64,000 bases of DNA from Streptomyces sp. NRRL S-31 (GCF_000718775.1 NZ_JOCB01000030.1:21188-85187); one strand, 5' to 3'; positions 16,868 to 26,537 are shown, numbered from the stretch's first letter. The notes: a model not told the origin generated them from the sequence alone. A program made the numbers and translations.

Positions 16868-18523
16868 CTACCCCCGGCCGGCCTTCCCCATGAGGGCGTC
16901 CCGCCGACCCCGGTCGCCGGCCGAGGCGACCGGGCCGGCGGAGGCGACCGGTTCGGGGCGCGGCGCGCAGGACGCGTGCCGCGCCGGCACCCGGCCTTCA
17001 AGCAGGTACGCGCTCAGGTGCCCGTCGACGCAGGCGTTGCCGCCGCCGGCGACGCCGTGCGTACCCGCGTCCCGCTCCGTCACCAGCACCGAGCCGGCCA
17101 GCCGCCGGTTCATCTCCAGCGCGCCCTCGTACGGCGCCGCGGCGTCCCGCTCGGCCGCCAGGATCAGCACCGGCGGCAGTTCACCCGGCCCGGTCCGCAC
17201 GTCCAGCGGCCGCTGCCGGGGCGCCGGCCAGTAGGCGCACGGCAGGTTCATCCAGGCGTTGTCCCAGGTCTCGAAGGGCGCCACCCGCGCGAGCCGCGTG
17301 TTGTCGCGGTCCCACACCTTCCAGTCCGTCGGCCACGGCGCGTCGTTGCACTCGACGGCCGTGTACACCGCGCCGGCGTTCTCCGCCGCGACGGCCGTCC
17401 CCGGGTCCGGCACGGCCAGCCGGACCAGCGGCTTCGGATCGCCGCGCAGGTAGGCCGACAGGGCCGCGGCCCGGCTCGGCCACAGGGCGTCGTCGTATCC
17501 GGCCGCCAGGAACACGTTCTGGAGCTGGCCGGGACCGACCTTGCCGTCCGCGGCCCGGGCGGCCAGCCGCTCGCGCGCGATGTCGTAGCCGCGCCGCACC
17601 CGCGCGGGCGTCGTACCGAGCCGGTACACGGCGTCGTGCCGGGCGATCCACTCCCGGAAGTCCGCCCAGCGCTCCTCGAACGCCGCCGACTGGACCAGGT
17701 TGCCGCGGTACCAGATCTGGCCCGGGTCGGGGTTCACCGCCGAGTCCAGCACCATCCGCCGCAGGTGCGAGGGGAACATCGTCGCGTACAGCGCGCCGAA
17801 GTAGGTGCCGTACGACCCGCCCAGGAAGGTCAGCCGGCTCTCGCCCAGCGCCGCCCGCAGGACGTCCAGGTCCCGGGCGTTGTTGAGCGAGTTGTAGTAC
17901 CGCAGCCGGGCCCCGGAGCGCTGGGCGCAGCCGCGCGCGTACGCCTTCGCCCGCGCGACGCGCTGCCGCTTGTACGCCTCGGACGGGTGCTCCGGCGCGT
18001 CGGTGGGCCCCTTGAAGAAGTGCGCGGGGTCCTCGCAGGACAGCGGCGCCGAGCGGCCCACCCCGCGCGGGGCGTAGCCGACGAGGTCGTAGGCGGCGGC
18101 GATCCGCTGCCAGTCCGGGACCGCGCCGATCAGCGGGAAGTACATGCCGGAGGCGCCCGGGCCGCCCGGGTTGTAGACCAGGGCACCCTGCCGGGGGACC
18201 TTCCGCTTGCTGTTGCGCGGGTCCCGCCCGGTGGCCGGGGCCCGGCTGACGGTCAGGGTGATCCGCTCGCCGCCGGGGTGCGCGTAGTCCAGCGGGACCG
18301 ACACCGTGCCGCACCGCACACCGGCCGGCGCGCTCGGCACGTCGGCCGCGGCGCACGGCCCGAAGTCGATGCCGTCCGCCCGGGCCCGGGCCGCGGCCAC
18401 CGCGGTGCCGCGCAGTTCGGCCGCGCGGGCGTCCGGGGCGCCGGGCGCGCCATCCGCCGGGGCCGCGGCCAGGGTGGTCAGCAGCAAGGACGCGGCGGCC
18501 GGACGGAGGACGGCAGCTCTCAT
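16868..18523 (-). CDS. Secreted alpha/beta-hydrolase, tripeptidyl-aminopeptidase (TAP/Slp) family
   Basis: About 551 residues from ATG 18523 (MRAAVLRPAAASLLLTTLAAAPADGAPG), a Sec-type signal peptide with Ala-rich cleavage zone. The oxyanion motif GALVYNPGGPGASGM, nucleophile Ser in GGSYGTYFGALYA, Asp in AAERDAAAPYEGA and His in DAGTHGVAGG form the triad of S33 peptidases. Probably trims N-terminal tripeptides from secreted proteins outside the cell. The C-terminus carries a Cys-containing extension and a short VASAGPVASAG repeat. Convergent with hemQ, 22 bp apart. Confidence 0.88.
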   Translation of the reverse strand: MRAAVLRPAAASLLLTTLAAAPADGAPGAPDARAAELRGTAVAAARARADGIDFGPCAAADVPSAPAGVRCGTVSVPLDYAHPGGERITLTVSRAPATGRDPRNSKRKVPRQGALVYNPGGPGASGMYFPLIGAVPDWQRIAAAYDLVGYAPRGVGRSAPLSCEDPAHFFKGPTDAPEHPSEAYKRQRVARAKAYARGCAQRSGARLRYYNSLNNARDLDVLRAALGESRLTFLGGSYGTYFGALYATMFPSHLRRMVLDSAVNPDPGQIWYRGNLVQSAAFEERWADFREWIARHDAVYRLGTTPARVRRGYDIARERLAARAADGKVGPGQLQNVFLAAGYDDALWPSRAAALSAYLRGDPKPLVRLAVPDPGTAVAAENAGAVYTAVECNDAPWPTDWKVWDRDNTRLARVAPFETWDNAWMNLPCAYWPAPRQRPLDVRTGPGELPPVLILAAERDAAAPYEGALEMNRRLAGSVLVTERDAGTHGVAGGGNACVDGHLSAYLLEGRVPARHASCAPRPEPVASAGPVASAGDRGRRDALMGKAGRG

Positions 18524-18671
18524 CGCGTATCCCTTCGGCGCGCGGCGGCGGTGGCGGGGCTGCCACGGCATGGCGGGCACACCAGGGATGTTTCGTTCGG
18601 CCGCCGGGGAAGGCAAGCACCTCCCGGCGGGTGTCGGCGGCAGTGCCCCCGATGCGCCCCCGGAGCCGCCC

Positions 18672-19451
18672 TCACTCCCGCCAGGGCTGGTCGCGGTGGG
18701 TGAAGGCCGCGCGCAGTCGCGGCTCGCCGATGGCGCGGACGCCGCGGACGGCGACGGAGGTGAGGAACGACCGCTCGTCCCCGGCCGGCCTCCCGGTCAG
18801 CGCGCTCAGCAGCCGCTGCCCGGCCGGGGAGGCCCAGCGCGAGTACGGATGCGCCTCGAACCGGGCGATGGCCAGGCAGCTCAGCGTCAGTGTCAGGGGC
18901 AGGGCGAACCACAGGCCCACCAGCAGCCGCGGTGTCCCGGTCGGCACGGGCAGCAGCAGGGCCGTCACGCCCAGCGCCACCACGACCGGCACCGCGGCCC
19001 GCACCTGCCGGACGGCGGAACCCACCGTGGTCCCCGTGCCCTCGGGCACCGCGAGCCCGGCGCGCACCAGACCGTCGGACAGCCGGCGCACGGCCTGCGC
19101 GCCGGCCGCCCGCGCCCGCACCGGCGCGATCCGCGACTGCCCCTCGGGCCCGATGGCCCCTATGACGGACCGCTCCATCTCGTCGCGGCCGTGCGGGTCC
19201 ACGACCGTCGCCCAGCCGGTGTGCGCGAGCAGCAGCCGCCGCTCGCGGGCCATCGAGACGAGCGTCACGTCGGCGACCCGCGCGGGGCCCCCGGAGAGGA
19301 AGGCCGCCTCGTACAGCGTCAGATCACGCGCGTCGTCGGCCGGAACGCCGGAGGCGTCCTCGGCTGCCGAGCGAACCGCCGTCAGGCACAGCCGGGCACA
19401 GGCCGTACCGGCGAAAGCCCAGGCCAGGAGCAGGAGAAGGACCCAGAACAT
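18672..19451 (-). CDS. TIGR04222-domain membrane protein
   Basis: 259 residues. An N-terminal hydrophobic segment (MFWVLLLLLAWAFAGTACARLCL) is followed by LTLYEAAFLSGGPARVADVTLVSMARERRLLL, the hallmark of the TIGR04222 domain. A hydrophobic pair (VPVVVALGVTALLLPVP, LVGLWFALPLTLTLSCLAI) marks the middle. In some bacteria TIGR04222 proteins carry a Cys-rich low-complexity tail and sit next to DUF692 enzymes. Here the tail is absent (C-terminus HRDQPWRE), but a DUF692 gene does lie 1.1 kb upstream on the same strand. Function unknown. Confidence 0.8.
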   Translation of the reverse strand: MFWVLLLLLAWAFAGTACARLCLTAVRSAAEDASGVPADDARDLTLYEAAFLSGGPARVADVTLVSMARERRLLLAHTGWATVVDPHGRDEMERSVIGAIGPEGQSRIAPVRARAAGAQAVRRLSDGLVRAGLAVPEGTGTTVGSAVRQVRAAVPVVVALGVTALLLPVPTGTPRLLVGLWFALPLTLTLSCLAIARFEAHPYSRWASPAGQRLLSALTGRPAGDERSFLTSVAVRGVRAIGEPRLRAAFTHRDQPWRE

Positions 19452-19558
19452 GACGCGTTTCTATGTCAGGGGCCGGGGCGGAGGCCATGCCCTTTCCGGG
19501 AATTGAACGCAGTGTGGCCGGTATGTGATCTTCCGTTTCACGGGCCGGTCAGGCGCGG

Positions 19559-20278
19559 TCAGGGCCCGCCCGTCGTCGGCGTGACCGGTACGGCGGCGCT
19601 CGGGTCGACCTCCGGCGGGGCCGGCGCGGCGGACGGGGTGGACGCCAGGTCCCTGGCCAGCGCGCCGAAGTCGACGTACCCCGTCGCCTCCAGGACCTTG
19701 ATGTGGTCCAGGACGGTCGCGTTCGCGTCGTCGGCGAGATCACGGACCAGGGAGTTCTGGGTACCGGCCCGGACCTCGGCGACCAGGGAGAACACCCGGC
19801 CGTGCGCGAGCCGCAGGATTCCGGCGAACCGGCGGTCGAAGTCCTGCCCCTCGGCCGTCTCCAGGGTGGCGAGCCACTGCTTCTGCTGCTCGTTCGGCTC
19901 GTTGGGCAGGCCCACGCCGAGCCGGGTGGCGACGGTCCGCACATGGGCGTCCAGGGTGGTGTGGCCGTCGACGAGGTGCCGCCCGGCCGTGCGGACGGCC
20001 GGTGTCGTGCCCTTGCGCCGCGCCAGCTCACCGGCCGGCAGCTCCCACAGCCCGGCCAGCCGGACCTTGGTGACGAAGTCGCGGTCCCGCGCCGAGAGCG
20101 GTCCGTACGGCGTCGTCACCGTCCGCGTGCTCAGCGGGGTCGCGTCCGCCGGGTCCGACGAGCCGGAGTACGACCAGAGCGGCGCCAGCAGGGCGACGGC
20201 CGTCACCGCGAGCGCGGTGACGATGAGCCAAGTGCCACCGAGGATGCCCCGGCCGGGAACGGGGGGACGCGCTCGCAT
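19559..20278 (-). CDS. DUF4142 protein with N-terminal membrane anchor
   Basis: 239 residues from ATG 20278, with a clear GGAGG site. One N-terminal membrane helix (GTWLIVTALAVTAVALLAPLWSY) is followed by a helical ferritin-like DUF4142 domain: LSARDRDFVTKVRLAGLWELPAGELA, then RHLVDGHTTLDAHV and ETAEGQDFDRRFAGILRLAHGRVFSLVAEVRAGTQN. The tail is Pro/Thr-rich. Probably displayed outside the membrane. It lies between the DUF692 and TIGR04222 genes on the same strand, a possible functional set. Confidence 0.82.
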   Translation of the reverse strand: MRARPPVPGRGILGGTWLIVTALAVTAVALLAPLWSYSGSSDPADATPLSTRTVTTPYGPLSARDRDFVTKVRLAGLWELPAGELARRKGTTPAVRTAGRHLVDGHTTLDAHVRTVATRLGVGLPNEPNEQQKQWLATLETAEGQDFDRRFAGILRLAHGRVFSLVAEVRAGTQNSLVRDLADDANATVLDHIKVLEATGYVDFGALARDLASTPSAAPAPPEVDPSAAVPVTPTTGGP

Positions 20279-20454
20279 GCTGCCTCCTGCCCCGCACACC
20301 GGGGGCGCCTGGCGGCGGGTGCGGGGTTGGCATGGTAACCGGGGCGCGGGGGACGGCTTTCGGGTGCGGGTACGGGGGCGGCGACTTTCGGGTGCGGGGG
20401 CCCGGCGGGAGCTGCGGGTGCGGGTGCGCTTGCCGGTGCCGGGGCGGCCTTCGG

Positions 20455-20531
20455 TTCGGGGTGCCCGTACGGTCCGGCTCTGGTTCGGGGTGCCCGTACG
20501 GTCCGGCTCTGGTTCGGGGTGGCCGTTCGGG
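20455..20531. repeat. Short tandem repeat, 29-bp unit
   Basis: Two identical 29-bp units (20455-20483 and 20484-20512) starting TTCGGGGTGCCCGTACGGTC, followed by a partial, diverged third copy (TTCGGGGTGGCCGTTCGGG). It lies in the 290-bp non-coding gap between the DUF692 and DUF4142 genes. The surrounding gap is unusually rich in GGGTGCGGG-type runs. It looks like replication slippage; no function is evident. Confidence 0.8.
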
Positions 20532-20568
20532 TCGGTCGGTTCGGGCGGTCGCCGTGGGCCGCGGTCGT

Positions 20569-21903
20569 TCAGGGGTGGCGGCGCAGGGCTCCCCGCAGCC
20601 GGGCCGTCCATCGCGGCCTCGGCTTCCGGGGGGCCGGTCCCGCCCGGTCCAGCCACCACTCCCGCAGCTCCCGCCGGGCCCCGGCGTCCGCCGGTCGCCC
20701 CAGCTTCAGCAGGTGCCCGGCGAAGTCCAGCGCGTCCCGCCGGTACCCCCCGCTCATCGGCCGCTGCCGGGCGTACGCCAGGAACGCCTCCCGGTACCCG
20801 GCCCCGAGGATCCCCGGCAGCTCGGGAGCCACCTTCGCCACCACGCCCGCCCGCTTCGCCGCCAGCGCCCGCGCCTGCACCCGCATCCGCGCCCGGTCGA
20901 ACCCCTCCGGCACCGGCGTCCCCGCCACCAGGGACGACAGCACGGCGGCCTGGGCCACCCCGAGCCGGTCCCGCACCTCGGCCACCGGCCGCGCCAGCAC
21001 ACCGACGCCCCCGGCCCCGGTGCGCGCGGCGCCCCCCGACGCCGTACCCGCCGTCGCCGGGCCCCGCCCCGAGCGCGCCCGGCCGGCCGCCACGGCCTTC
21101 CGGATCGTGCCCAGCTCCCGCTCCAGCTCGGCCGGTGCGGGGAAGTTCTCGTCCCGCTCCAGCAGCACCCCCGGCGGCGCGACCCGGGCGGCGAGGGCGG
21201 TCAGGATGTCGAGCACCGGGCGCGGCACCGGGTGGGCGTGGCTGTCGTGCCAGACGCCGTCGCGTTCGAAGCCGCCCGCGACATGGACGTAGGCGATCGC
21301 CTCCAGCGGCAGCCCGGCCAGCGCCTCGGCCGGGTCCTCGCCCCGGTTGACGTGGTTGGTGTGCAGGTTGGCCACGTCGATCAGCAGCCGTACGCCGGTC
21401 CGCTCGACCAGCTCCGACAGGAACTGCCCCTCGGTCAGTTCCTCGCCCGGCCAGGAGAACAGCGCGGCGATGTTCTCCACGGCCAGCGGTACCGGCAGTG
21501 CCTCCTGGGCGATGCGGACGTTCTCGCACAGCACGTCCAGCGCGTCCCGGGTGCGCGGCACGGGCAGCAGGTGGCCGGCCTCCAGCCGCGGGGAGGCGGT
21601 GCGCGGGCCGCCCGCCCGGACGAAGGCGATGTGCTCGGTGACCAGCGGGGAGCCGAGGGCCTCCGCCCGCTCGGCGAGCGCGACGAGCCGCCCCTCGTCG
21701 GGGCGGTCGGCGCCGCCGAGGCCGAGGGAGACGCCGTGCGGGACCACCGTCACACCCCGCTCGCGCAGCCGCAGCAGCGACGGCGGGAGGTGACCGGGGC
21801 AGACGTTCTCCGCCACGACCTCCACCCAGTCGATGCCCGGCATCCGCTCCACGGCGTCCGCGATCTCCGGCCGCCAGCCGATCCCCGTCCCCAGTCGCCG
21901 CAT
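20569..21903 (-). CDS. DUF692 (MNIO) multinuclear iron oxygenase with extra C-terminal domain
   Basis: 444 residues from ATG 21903, with a GGAGG site. Residues about 1-275 form a DUF692/MNIO TIM barrel: [14 protein letters not shown] at the start, then [61 protein letters not shown] and [10 protein letters not shown], which hold the His/Glu/Asp metal ligands. After an Ala/Gly linker (about 295-320), residues about 325-444 form a second, helical domain ([26 protein letters not shown]...[18 protein letters not shown]). Known MNIO enzymes modify Cys or Asp in ribosomal peptides, usually with a separate partner protein; the C-terminal domain may be that partner fused. Confidence 0.85.
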   Translation of the reverse strand: MRRLGTGIGWRPEIADAVERMPGIDWVEVVAENVCPGHLPPSLLRLRERGVTVVPHGVSLGLGGADRPDEGRLVALAERAEALGSPLVTEHIAFVRAGGPRTASPRLEAGHLLPVPRTRDALDVLCENVRIAQEALPVPLAVENIAALFSWPGEELTEGQFLSELVERTGVRLLIDVANLHTNHVNRGEDPAEALAGLPLEAIAYVHVAGGFERDGVWHDSHAHPVPRPVLDILTALAARVAPPGVLLERDENFPAPAELERELGTIRKAVAAGRARSGRGPATAGTASGGAARTGAGGVGVLARPVAEVRDRLGVAQAAVLSSLVAGTPVPEGFDRARMRVQARALAAKRAGVVAKVAPELPGILGAGYREAFLAYARQRPMSGGYRRDALDFAGHLLKLGRPADAGARRELREWWLDRAGPAPRKPRPRWTARLRGALRRHP

Positions 21904-22029
21904 GGCGCCTCCCCCTCCTCGGCCGGTGCTCGTGCGCCGGGTGACGGGGATATGGCCCCGCCGGACGAGGGCGAATCCCCGCCCGCCGCGTTCAGAGCAA
22001 CATTTGAGGTTGGGCCCGCCCGGCCCCCG

Positions 22030-22746
22030 TCAGCGCAGCGCGGGGTGGTCGGCGACGACCGTGCAGGAACCGGGCGCGATCTCCGTGAAGCCGGCGTCGC
22101 GGACCAGCGGCAGACCGCTGCCGGTGAGCCGGGGCCAGTCGGCCGGGCCGGCCGTGCGGACGGCCAGCGGGAAACCCGCCTCCCGCCACGCCGTGCGCTC
22201 CGCGTCGGACAGGGCCCACCACGCCAGCTGGGCGCCGTGACCGGCCTGGGCCATCGCCTTGCCGGCCGACATCTCCAGCTCCGGGTTGAGCCAGAGCACC
22301 GGCTGGGCCCGGTCGGCGGCGGCGGGCGGCTCCGGGTCGTCCAGCTCGGTGCCCGACACCTGGAGCTTCGCCAGGTCCTTGGGCCAGCCGTCCAGCGGGA
22401 CCGGCGGGAAGACGCGGACCTCGGCGGACTTGCCGGTCACCGTGATGCCGGGCAGCGCCTCGGCACGCCGCCACTCCGCGCCCCGGGCCCGCCGGACGAC
22501 CTTGCGGATCCGCGCGTCCTCCCAGTTCCGCACCGCCTCGGCCCACTCCCCGTCGCCGTGCGCGCGCTCGTCGCCGAGCAGGAGCAGCACGGCCCGGGCG
22601 GCCGTCTCCAGCGCGTCGGTCCGGGCGGGCGGGGCGCTGCGTTCGAGGCGTACGACGAGCGGCAGCACGAACTGCGGCGCCTCGTCGCGCGTGTCGTGCT
22701 CGGACCGGAAGGGACTGTCGGCGGAATCCGCTGGAACTTGGCTCAC
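22030..22746 (-). CDS. Peptidyl-tRNA hydrolase Pth2-like protein
   Basis: 238 residues from GTG 22746. The C-terminal half holds the Pth2 signature EMSAGKAMAQAGHGAQLAWW, with the Lys/Gln/His region conserved, and later ADWPRLTGSGLPLVRDAGFTEIAPGSCTVVADHP. The N-terminal 110 residues (FVLPLVVRLERSAPPARTDALETAARAVLLLL) are an actinobacterial extension of unknown role. Bacterial Pth is normally Pth1; this archaeal/eukaryal-type fold may hydrolyse peptidyl-tRNA or do something else. Confidence 0.78.
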   Translation of the reverse strand: MSQVPADSADSPFRSEHDTRDEAPQFVLPLVVRLERSAPPARTDALETAARAVLLLLGDERAHGDGEWAEAVRNWEDARIRKVVRRARGAEWRRAEALPGITVTGKSAEVRVFPPVPLDGWPKDLAKLQVSGTELDDPEPPAAADRAQPVLWLNPELEMSAGKAMAQAGHGAQLAWWALSDAERTAWREAGFPLAVRTAGPADWPRLTGSGLPLVRDAGFTEIAPGSCTVVADHPALR

Positions 22747-22836
22747 GGGAGCCCAGCCTACGAAGCCGTGGCCGGGCCGATCAACGCGCGGTCCGCGCGG
22801 AGGGGATTTGCGGCGGCCCGGCTCACCGGCCGCCGG

Positions 22837-23019
22837 TCACCCCGAGCAGGCGGTGCGCTGGGCCTCCTGCCACTCGCACACCGGGCACAGCGTGACGCCC
22901 TTGTACGACTCCGGGTACTCGGTCGGCTCCCGGCACAGCACGCACTCGGCGTACGGCGGGCCGTCGGCCGTGGCCGGCTTCACCGCGTCGGTGATCGTGC
23001 AGTAGTCCTCGTCGCTCAT
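22837..23019 (-). CDS. Small zinc-ribbon protein
   Basis: 60 residues. Two CxxC pairs (CVLCREPT and CPVCEWQ) spaced 18 residues apart form a probable zinc ribbon; a further Cys lies near each end. A GGAGG motif immediately precedes the ATG. No known function; could be a nucleic-acid or protein adaptor. Its conserved placement beside the Pth2-like gene and its intact Cys pairs make it a believable gene despite its size. Confidence 0.7.
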   Translation of the reverse strand: MSDEDYCTITDAVKPATADGPPYAECVLCREPTEYPESYKGVTLCPVCEWQEAQRTACSG

Positions 23020-23037
23020 GCCTCCAGCCTACGGCGG

Positions 23038-23925
23038 TCAGCGGCCGGTGCCGGTCTGGCCGATCAGCTCGGAGACCTTCACGAACCGGTAGCCCTTCCG
23101 GCGCAGTTCCGGCACCACCGTGCGCACGACCCGCTCGGTCGTCGGAGCGGCGCTGCGGGTGCAGTGCAGGACGACCACCGAGCCCGGCCGCACCCCGTCG
23201 AGCACTTGCCGGACCACCGCGTCGGCGTCCGTGGCGAACGCGTCACCGCTCACCACGTCCCACTGCACCGCGGTGACCCCGAGCCCGCTGAGCGACCGCA
23301 GCGCCCGCTGGTCGTAACAGCCGCCGGGGAAACGGAAGTACGGCATCGCGTGCGGCACGCCGGCCGCGCGCAGTGAGGCGTACGCCCGCTCGACGTCCGT
23401 CCGCATCCGGTCGGCGTCCACGGTGGGCAGGCCGTAGCAGTCGGCGGTGAAGGCGTAGTGGCTGAAGGAGTGGTTGGCCACCTCGAACTGCGGGTCGTGG
23501 CCCAGTTCGCGGGCCTCGGCCGGGTACTGGTCGGCCCACTTGCCGGTCATGAACACGGTGGCCGGCACCTTCAGTTCGCGCAGCGCGCGGATCAGGCCCG
23601 GGTTGTCGAAGTGCTCGCCGGAGGCCGCGCGGGGTCCCTGGTCGGCGGTCATGTCGGCGTCGAAGGTGAACGCGACGGTCTTCCCCCGGGTGCGCGGGCC
23701 GTGTTCGAAGACCGGGGTGAGACCGCCGGGGCCCGGCGCGAGCACGGGCGTATGGGTCGAGGAGGGGGAAACGGAGGGGGAGGAGCGGGAGGCGGGGGAG
23801 GCGGGGGTACGGGAGGCGGCCGGGCCGGGACGTTCACCGCCCGGGGTGCCGCAGGCGGTGAGCGCCGCGCCCAGGACACAGAGGGCGGCGCAGGCGTTGG
23901 TGACACGACGTGCTGATGAGATCAC
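23038..23925 (-). CDS. Polysaccharide deacetylase lipoprotein (NodB homology)
   Basis: 295 residues. Signal with lipobox LTACG, then a Ser/Pro-rich spacer of about 45 residues, then a NodB domain: VAFTFDADMTADQGP (catalytic Asp pair), NHSFSHYAF (metal His pair), FRFPGGCYDQRAL and VVVLHCTRSAAPTTERVV. Family 4 carbohydrate esterases remove N-acetyl groups from peptidoglycan or chitin-like glycans. The lipobox places it on the outer membrane face. GTG start at 23925. Confidence 0.9.
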   Translation of the reverse strand: MISSARRVTNACAALCVLGAALTACGTPGGERPGPAASRTPASPASRSSPSVSPSSTHTPVLAPGPGGLTPVFEHGPRTRGKTVAFTFDADMTADQGPRAASGEHFDNPGLIRALRELKVPATVFMTGKWADQYPAEARELGHDPQFEVANHSFSHYAFTADCYGLPTVDADRMRTDVERAYASLRAAGVPHAMPYFRFPGGCYDQRALRSLSGLGVTAVQWDVVSGDAFATDADAVVRQVLDGVRPGSVVVLHCTRSAAPTTERVVRTVVPELRRKGYRFVKVSELIGQTGTGR

Positions 23926-24018
23926 GATACGAACGTAAGTCGATAAATACGATTATCAGACTAGTTGTACCGTCACTTGGGGTATCCGGTCACCCTCCCG
24001 GTGGACGACCCCCGCCCC

Positions 24019-25542
24019 TCAGTCCAGCTCCCGGGGCTCCAGCGGCCTGACCGCCGGGCCCTGGAGCACGGTGCCGTCCACGGCGAAGCGCGAGCCGTGA
24101 CAGGGGCACTCCCAGGCGCGTTCGGCGCGGTTGAACGCGACCAGACAGCCGAGGTGGGTGCAGCGGGCGGACACCGCGTGCAGGGCGCCCTCCTCGTCGC
24201 GGTGCACGGCGAGCCGCTCACCGCCGGACCGCACCAGCGCACCGTCACCGGGCGCCAGGTTCTCCACCGAGCCCGGCGGCTTCAGCCGGTCGCCGACGAA
24301 GTGCCGGGCCACCTCCGCCTGGGTCTTCAGCAGCGACCCGGCCTCGCGCACCACCGGCTTCAGCCGGCGCGGGTCGTACAGGTCCCGCCAGGGGCGGTCC
24401 CCGCCGGTGATCAGCGAGGTCAGCAGCAGCCCGGACATGATCCCGCCGCTCAGCCCCCAGCCGCCGAACCCGGTGGCGACATAGGTGTGCCGGGCGCCCG
24501 GGTGGAAGGGGCCGATCAGCGGGACGGTGTCGGTGGACTCGTTGTCCTGGGTGGCCCAGGCGTGATCCAGCGTCACCCCGGGGAAGTGCGCCTCGGCCCA
24601 GGCGGCGAGCCGGGCGAAGCCGGCCTCCGGATCGCCGGTGCCGGGCGTGAAGTGCTCGCCGGTCACGACGAGCAGCCGCCGCCCGTCCGGACCGCGGGGC
24701 GCGGCGCGCACCGAGCGGGTGTTCTCCTCGGGCGTGATGTACATGCCGTGCGGGTCCGGGCCGTCGCCCAGGGGTCCGGCGACCACCAGTTCCCGGCGCG
24801 GCGACAGCCGGGTGAACAGCAGCGCCCGGTCGAACACCGGGTAGTGGGTGGCGATCACCACGTCCCGGGCGGTCACCGTGGCGCCCGCCTCGGTCGTCAG
24901 CCGGCACGGCTCGCCCTCCGTCAGACCGGTGACCCGGGTGTGCTCGAACACCTGGCCGCCGTGCGCGAGCAGGTCGGCGGCGACCGCCCGCAGGTACCTC
25001 ACCGGGTGGAACTGCGCCTGCCCCGTCACCCTGACCGCGCCCGCCACCGGGAACGGCAGCCCGGTCTCCGTGGTGAACGAGGCCGGCAGTCCCGCCTCCC
25101 GGGCGGCCTCCGCCTCGGCCCGTACCTCCGCCACCCGGTCGCGGTCCCGGACGTAGGTGTACGCGTCCCTCGTCTCCCACTCGCAGTCGACGCCCAGCTC
25201 GGCCACGAGCGCCGCCGCGTGCTCGATCGCCTCCGACTGGGAACGCGCGTACAGCCGGGCGGCGTCCGGGCCCCGGGTGCGCCGCAGTCGGTCGTAGACC
25301 AGGGTGTGCTGGGCGGTCAGCTTCGCGGTGGTGTGGCCGGTGACCCCGGCCGCCGCCCGCCCGGCCTCCAGCACCGCCACCCGCCGCCCGGCCCGGGCCA
25401 GCTCGTGGGCCGTGCTCAGTCCCGCGATGCCCGCGCCGACGACCGCCACGTCCACGTCGAGGTCCGCGTCCAGGACGGGGTGGTCCGGCCCGGGGGCGGT
25501 CCGCAGCCAGTACGACTCGGTGACCTTCCGCTGCTCACGCAT
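24019..25542 (-). CDS. FAD-dependent oxidoreductase with C-terminal Rieske [2Fe-2S] domain
   Basis: 507 residues. The N-terminus is a DAO-type FAD oxidase (VAVVGAGIAGLSTAHELARAGRRVAVLEAG; GHTTAKLTAQHTLVY is typical). A closing FAD motif (TYVATGFGGWGLSGG) lies near residue 375. The C-terminal Rieske domain has CTHLGC and CPCHGS, supplying two Cys and two His ligands. Such fused proteins are widespread in actinobacteria and of uncertain substrate. Seventy-two bases separate it from PPK2 upstream on the same strand. Confidence 0.9.
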   Translation of the reverse strand: MREQRKVTESYWLRTAPGPDHPVLDADLDVDVAVVGAGIAGLSTAHELARAGRRVAVLEAGRAAAGVTGHTTAKLTAQHTLVYDRLRRTRGPDAARLYARSQSEAIEHAAALVAELGVDCEWETRDAYTYVRDRDRVAEVRAEAEAAREAGLPASFTTETGLPFPVAGAVRVTGQAQFHPVRYLRAVAADLLAHGGQVFEHTRVTGLTEGEPCRLTTEAGATVTARDVVIATHYPVFDRALLFTRLSPRRELVVAGPLGDGPDPHGMYITPEENTRSVRAAPRGPDGRRLLVVTGEHFTPGTGDPEAGFARLAAWAEAHFPGVTLDHAWATQDNESTDTVPLIGPFHPGARHTYVATGFGGWGLSGGIMSGLLLTSLITGGDRPWRDLYDPRRLKPVVREAGSLLKTQAEVARHFVGDRLKPPGSVENLAPGDGALVRSGGERLAVHRDEEGALHAVSARCTHLGCLVAFNRAERAWECPCHGSRFAVDGTVLQGPAVRPLEPRELD

Positions 25543-25614
25543 GACCGCCGGGTACCCCGGCCGGAGCCGCTCACGTTTCCCGCCGGCCGTCCCGGCCTCC
25601 CCGGCCGGAGCCGC

Positions 25615-26484
25615 TCACGTCTGCTTCAGCAGCCGCTCCCGGCACTCCGCGACGTCGAAACCGGCCTCCGGGTAGCGCGGGTCCAGCTCCCGCAGGTGTT
25701 CCAGCAGCAGCCGGCTGATGGCCCAGTTCCGGTACCACTTGTGGTCCGCCGGGACCAGGTACCAGGGCGCGTACGGCGCCGCGCAGCGCTCCAGGGCCAG
25801 CTCGTACGCCTCCTGGTAGGCGGGCCACAGGGCCCGTTCGTCGATGTCGGACGGGGCGAACTTCCAGTGTTTGTCGGGCCGCTCCAGCCGGCGCAGCAGC
25901 CGGCGCTTCTGCTCCTCGTAGGAGATGTGCAGGAAGCACTTGACGAGGGTCACCCCCTCCTCGGCCAGCTCCCGCTCGAAGTCGTTGATCAGCCCGTAGC
26001 GGCTGCCCACCTCGGCGGGCGTGGCGAGGTGCCGGACCCGGGCGATCAGCACGTCCTCGTAGTGCGAGCGGTCGAAGATGCCGATCTCGCCGGGCGCGGG
26101 CAGCGCGCCGCGCACCCGCCACAGGAAGTCGTGTTGCCGCTCCTCCTCGGTGGGTGCCTTGAACGCCCTGATCCGGCAGCCCGACGGGTTGAGCTGGCCG
26201 ATCACGTGCTTGACCGTGCCGCCCTTGCCGCTGGTGTCCATGCCCTGGAGCACGAGCAGCACCCGGCGGTGGTCGCCCGCGGTGCCCGCCGCCCAGAGCC
26301 GCTCCTGGAGCCTGGCCAGCCGTCGGCCGGTGTGCGCCGTGGCGGCCTGCGCCGCCTGCTTGCCGTCCCGGGCGCCGGGGGTGGTCCGGGCGTCGTGCCC
26401 GGCCAGGTCGACCCGCTCGCCCGGCGGGAGCCGCAACAGCTCCCGCAGTGTCTCGCTCCGCCTCCCGACCGGGTGTTTCGGCAC
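25615..26484 (-). CDS. ppk2: Polyphosphate kinase 2 family protein
   Basis: 289 residues from GTG 26484 (VPKHPVGRRSETLREL) with a GGAG site. Walker A is GMDTSGKGGTVKHV, and Walker B-like DRSHYEDVLIARV follows, with the lid region HISYEEQKRRLLRRLERPDKHWKF. PPK2 enzymes transfer phosphate between polyphosphate and nucleotides; the sequence resembles the single-domain PPK2 group. Role in energy or nucleotide balance inferred from the family. Confidence 0.9.
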   Translation of the reverse strand: MPKHPVGRRSETLRELLRLPPGERVDLAGHDARTTPGARDGKQAAQAATAHTGRRLARLQERLWAAGTAGDHRRVLLVLQGMDTSGKGGTVKHVIGQLNPSGCRIRAFKAPTEEERQHDFLWRVRGALPAPGEIGIFDRSHYEDVLIARVRHLATPAEVGSRYGLINDFERELAEEGVTLVKCFLHISYEEQKRRLLRRLERPDKHWKFAPSDIDERALWPAYQEAYELALERCAAPYAPWYLVPADHKWYRNWAISRLLLEHLRELDPRYPEAGFDVAECRERLLKQT

Positions 26485-26537
26485 AGGCGCTCCTTCCGTC
26501 CGCGGTGGTGCGGGATGCCGTACGGGTGCCCGGCCGG

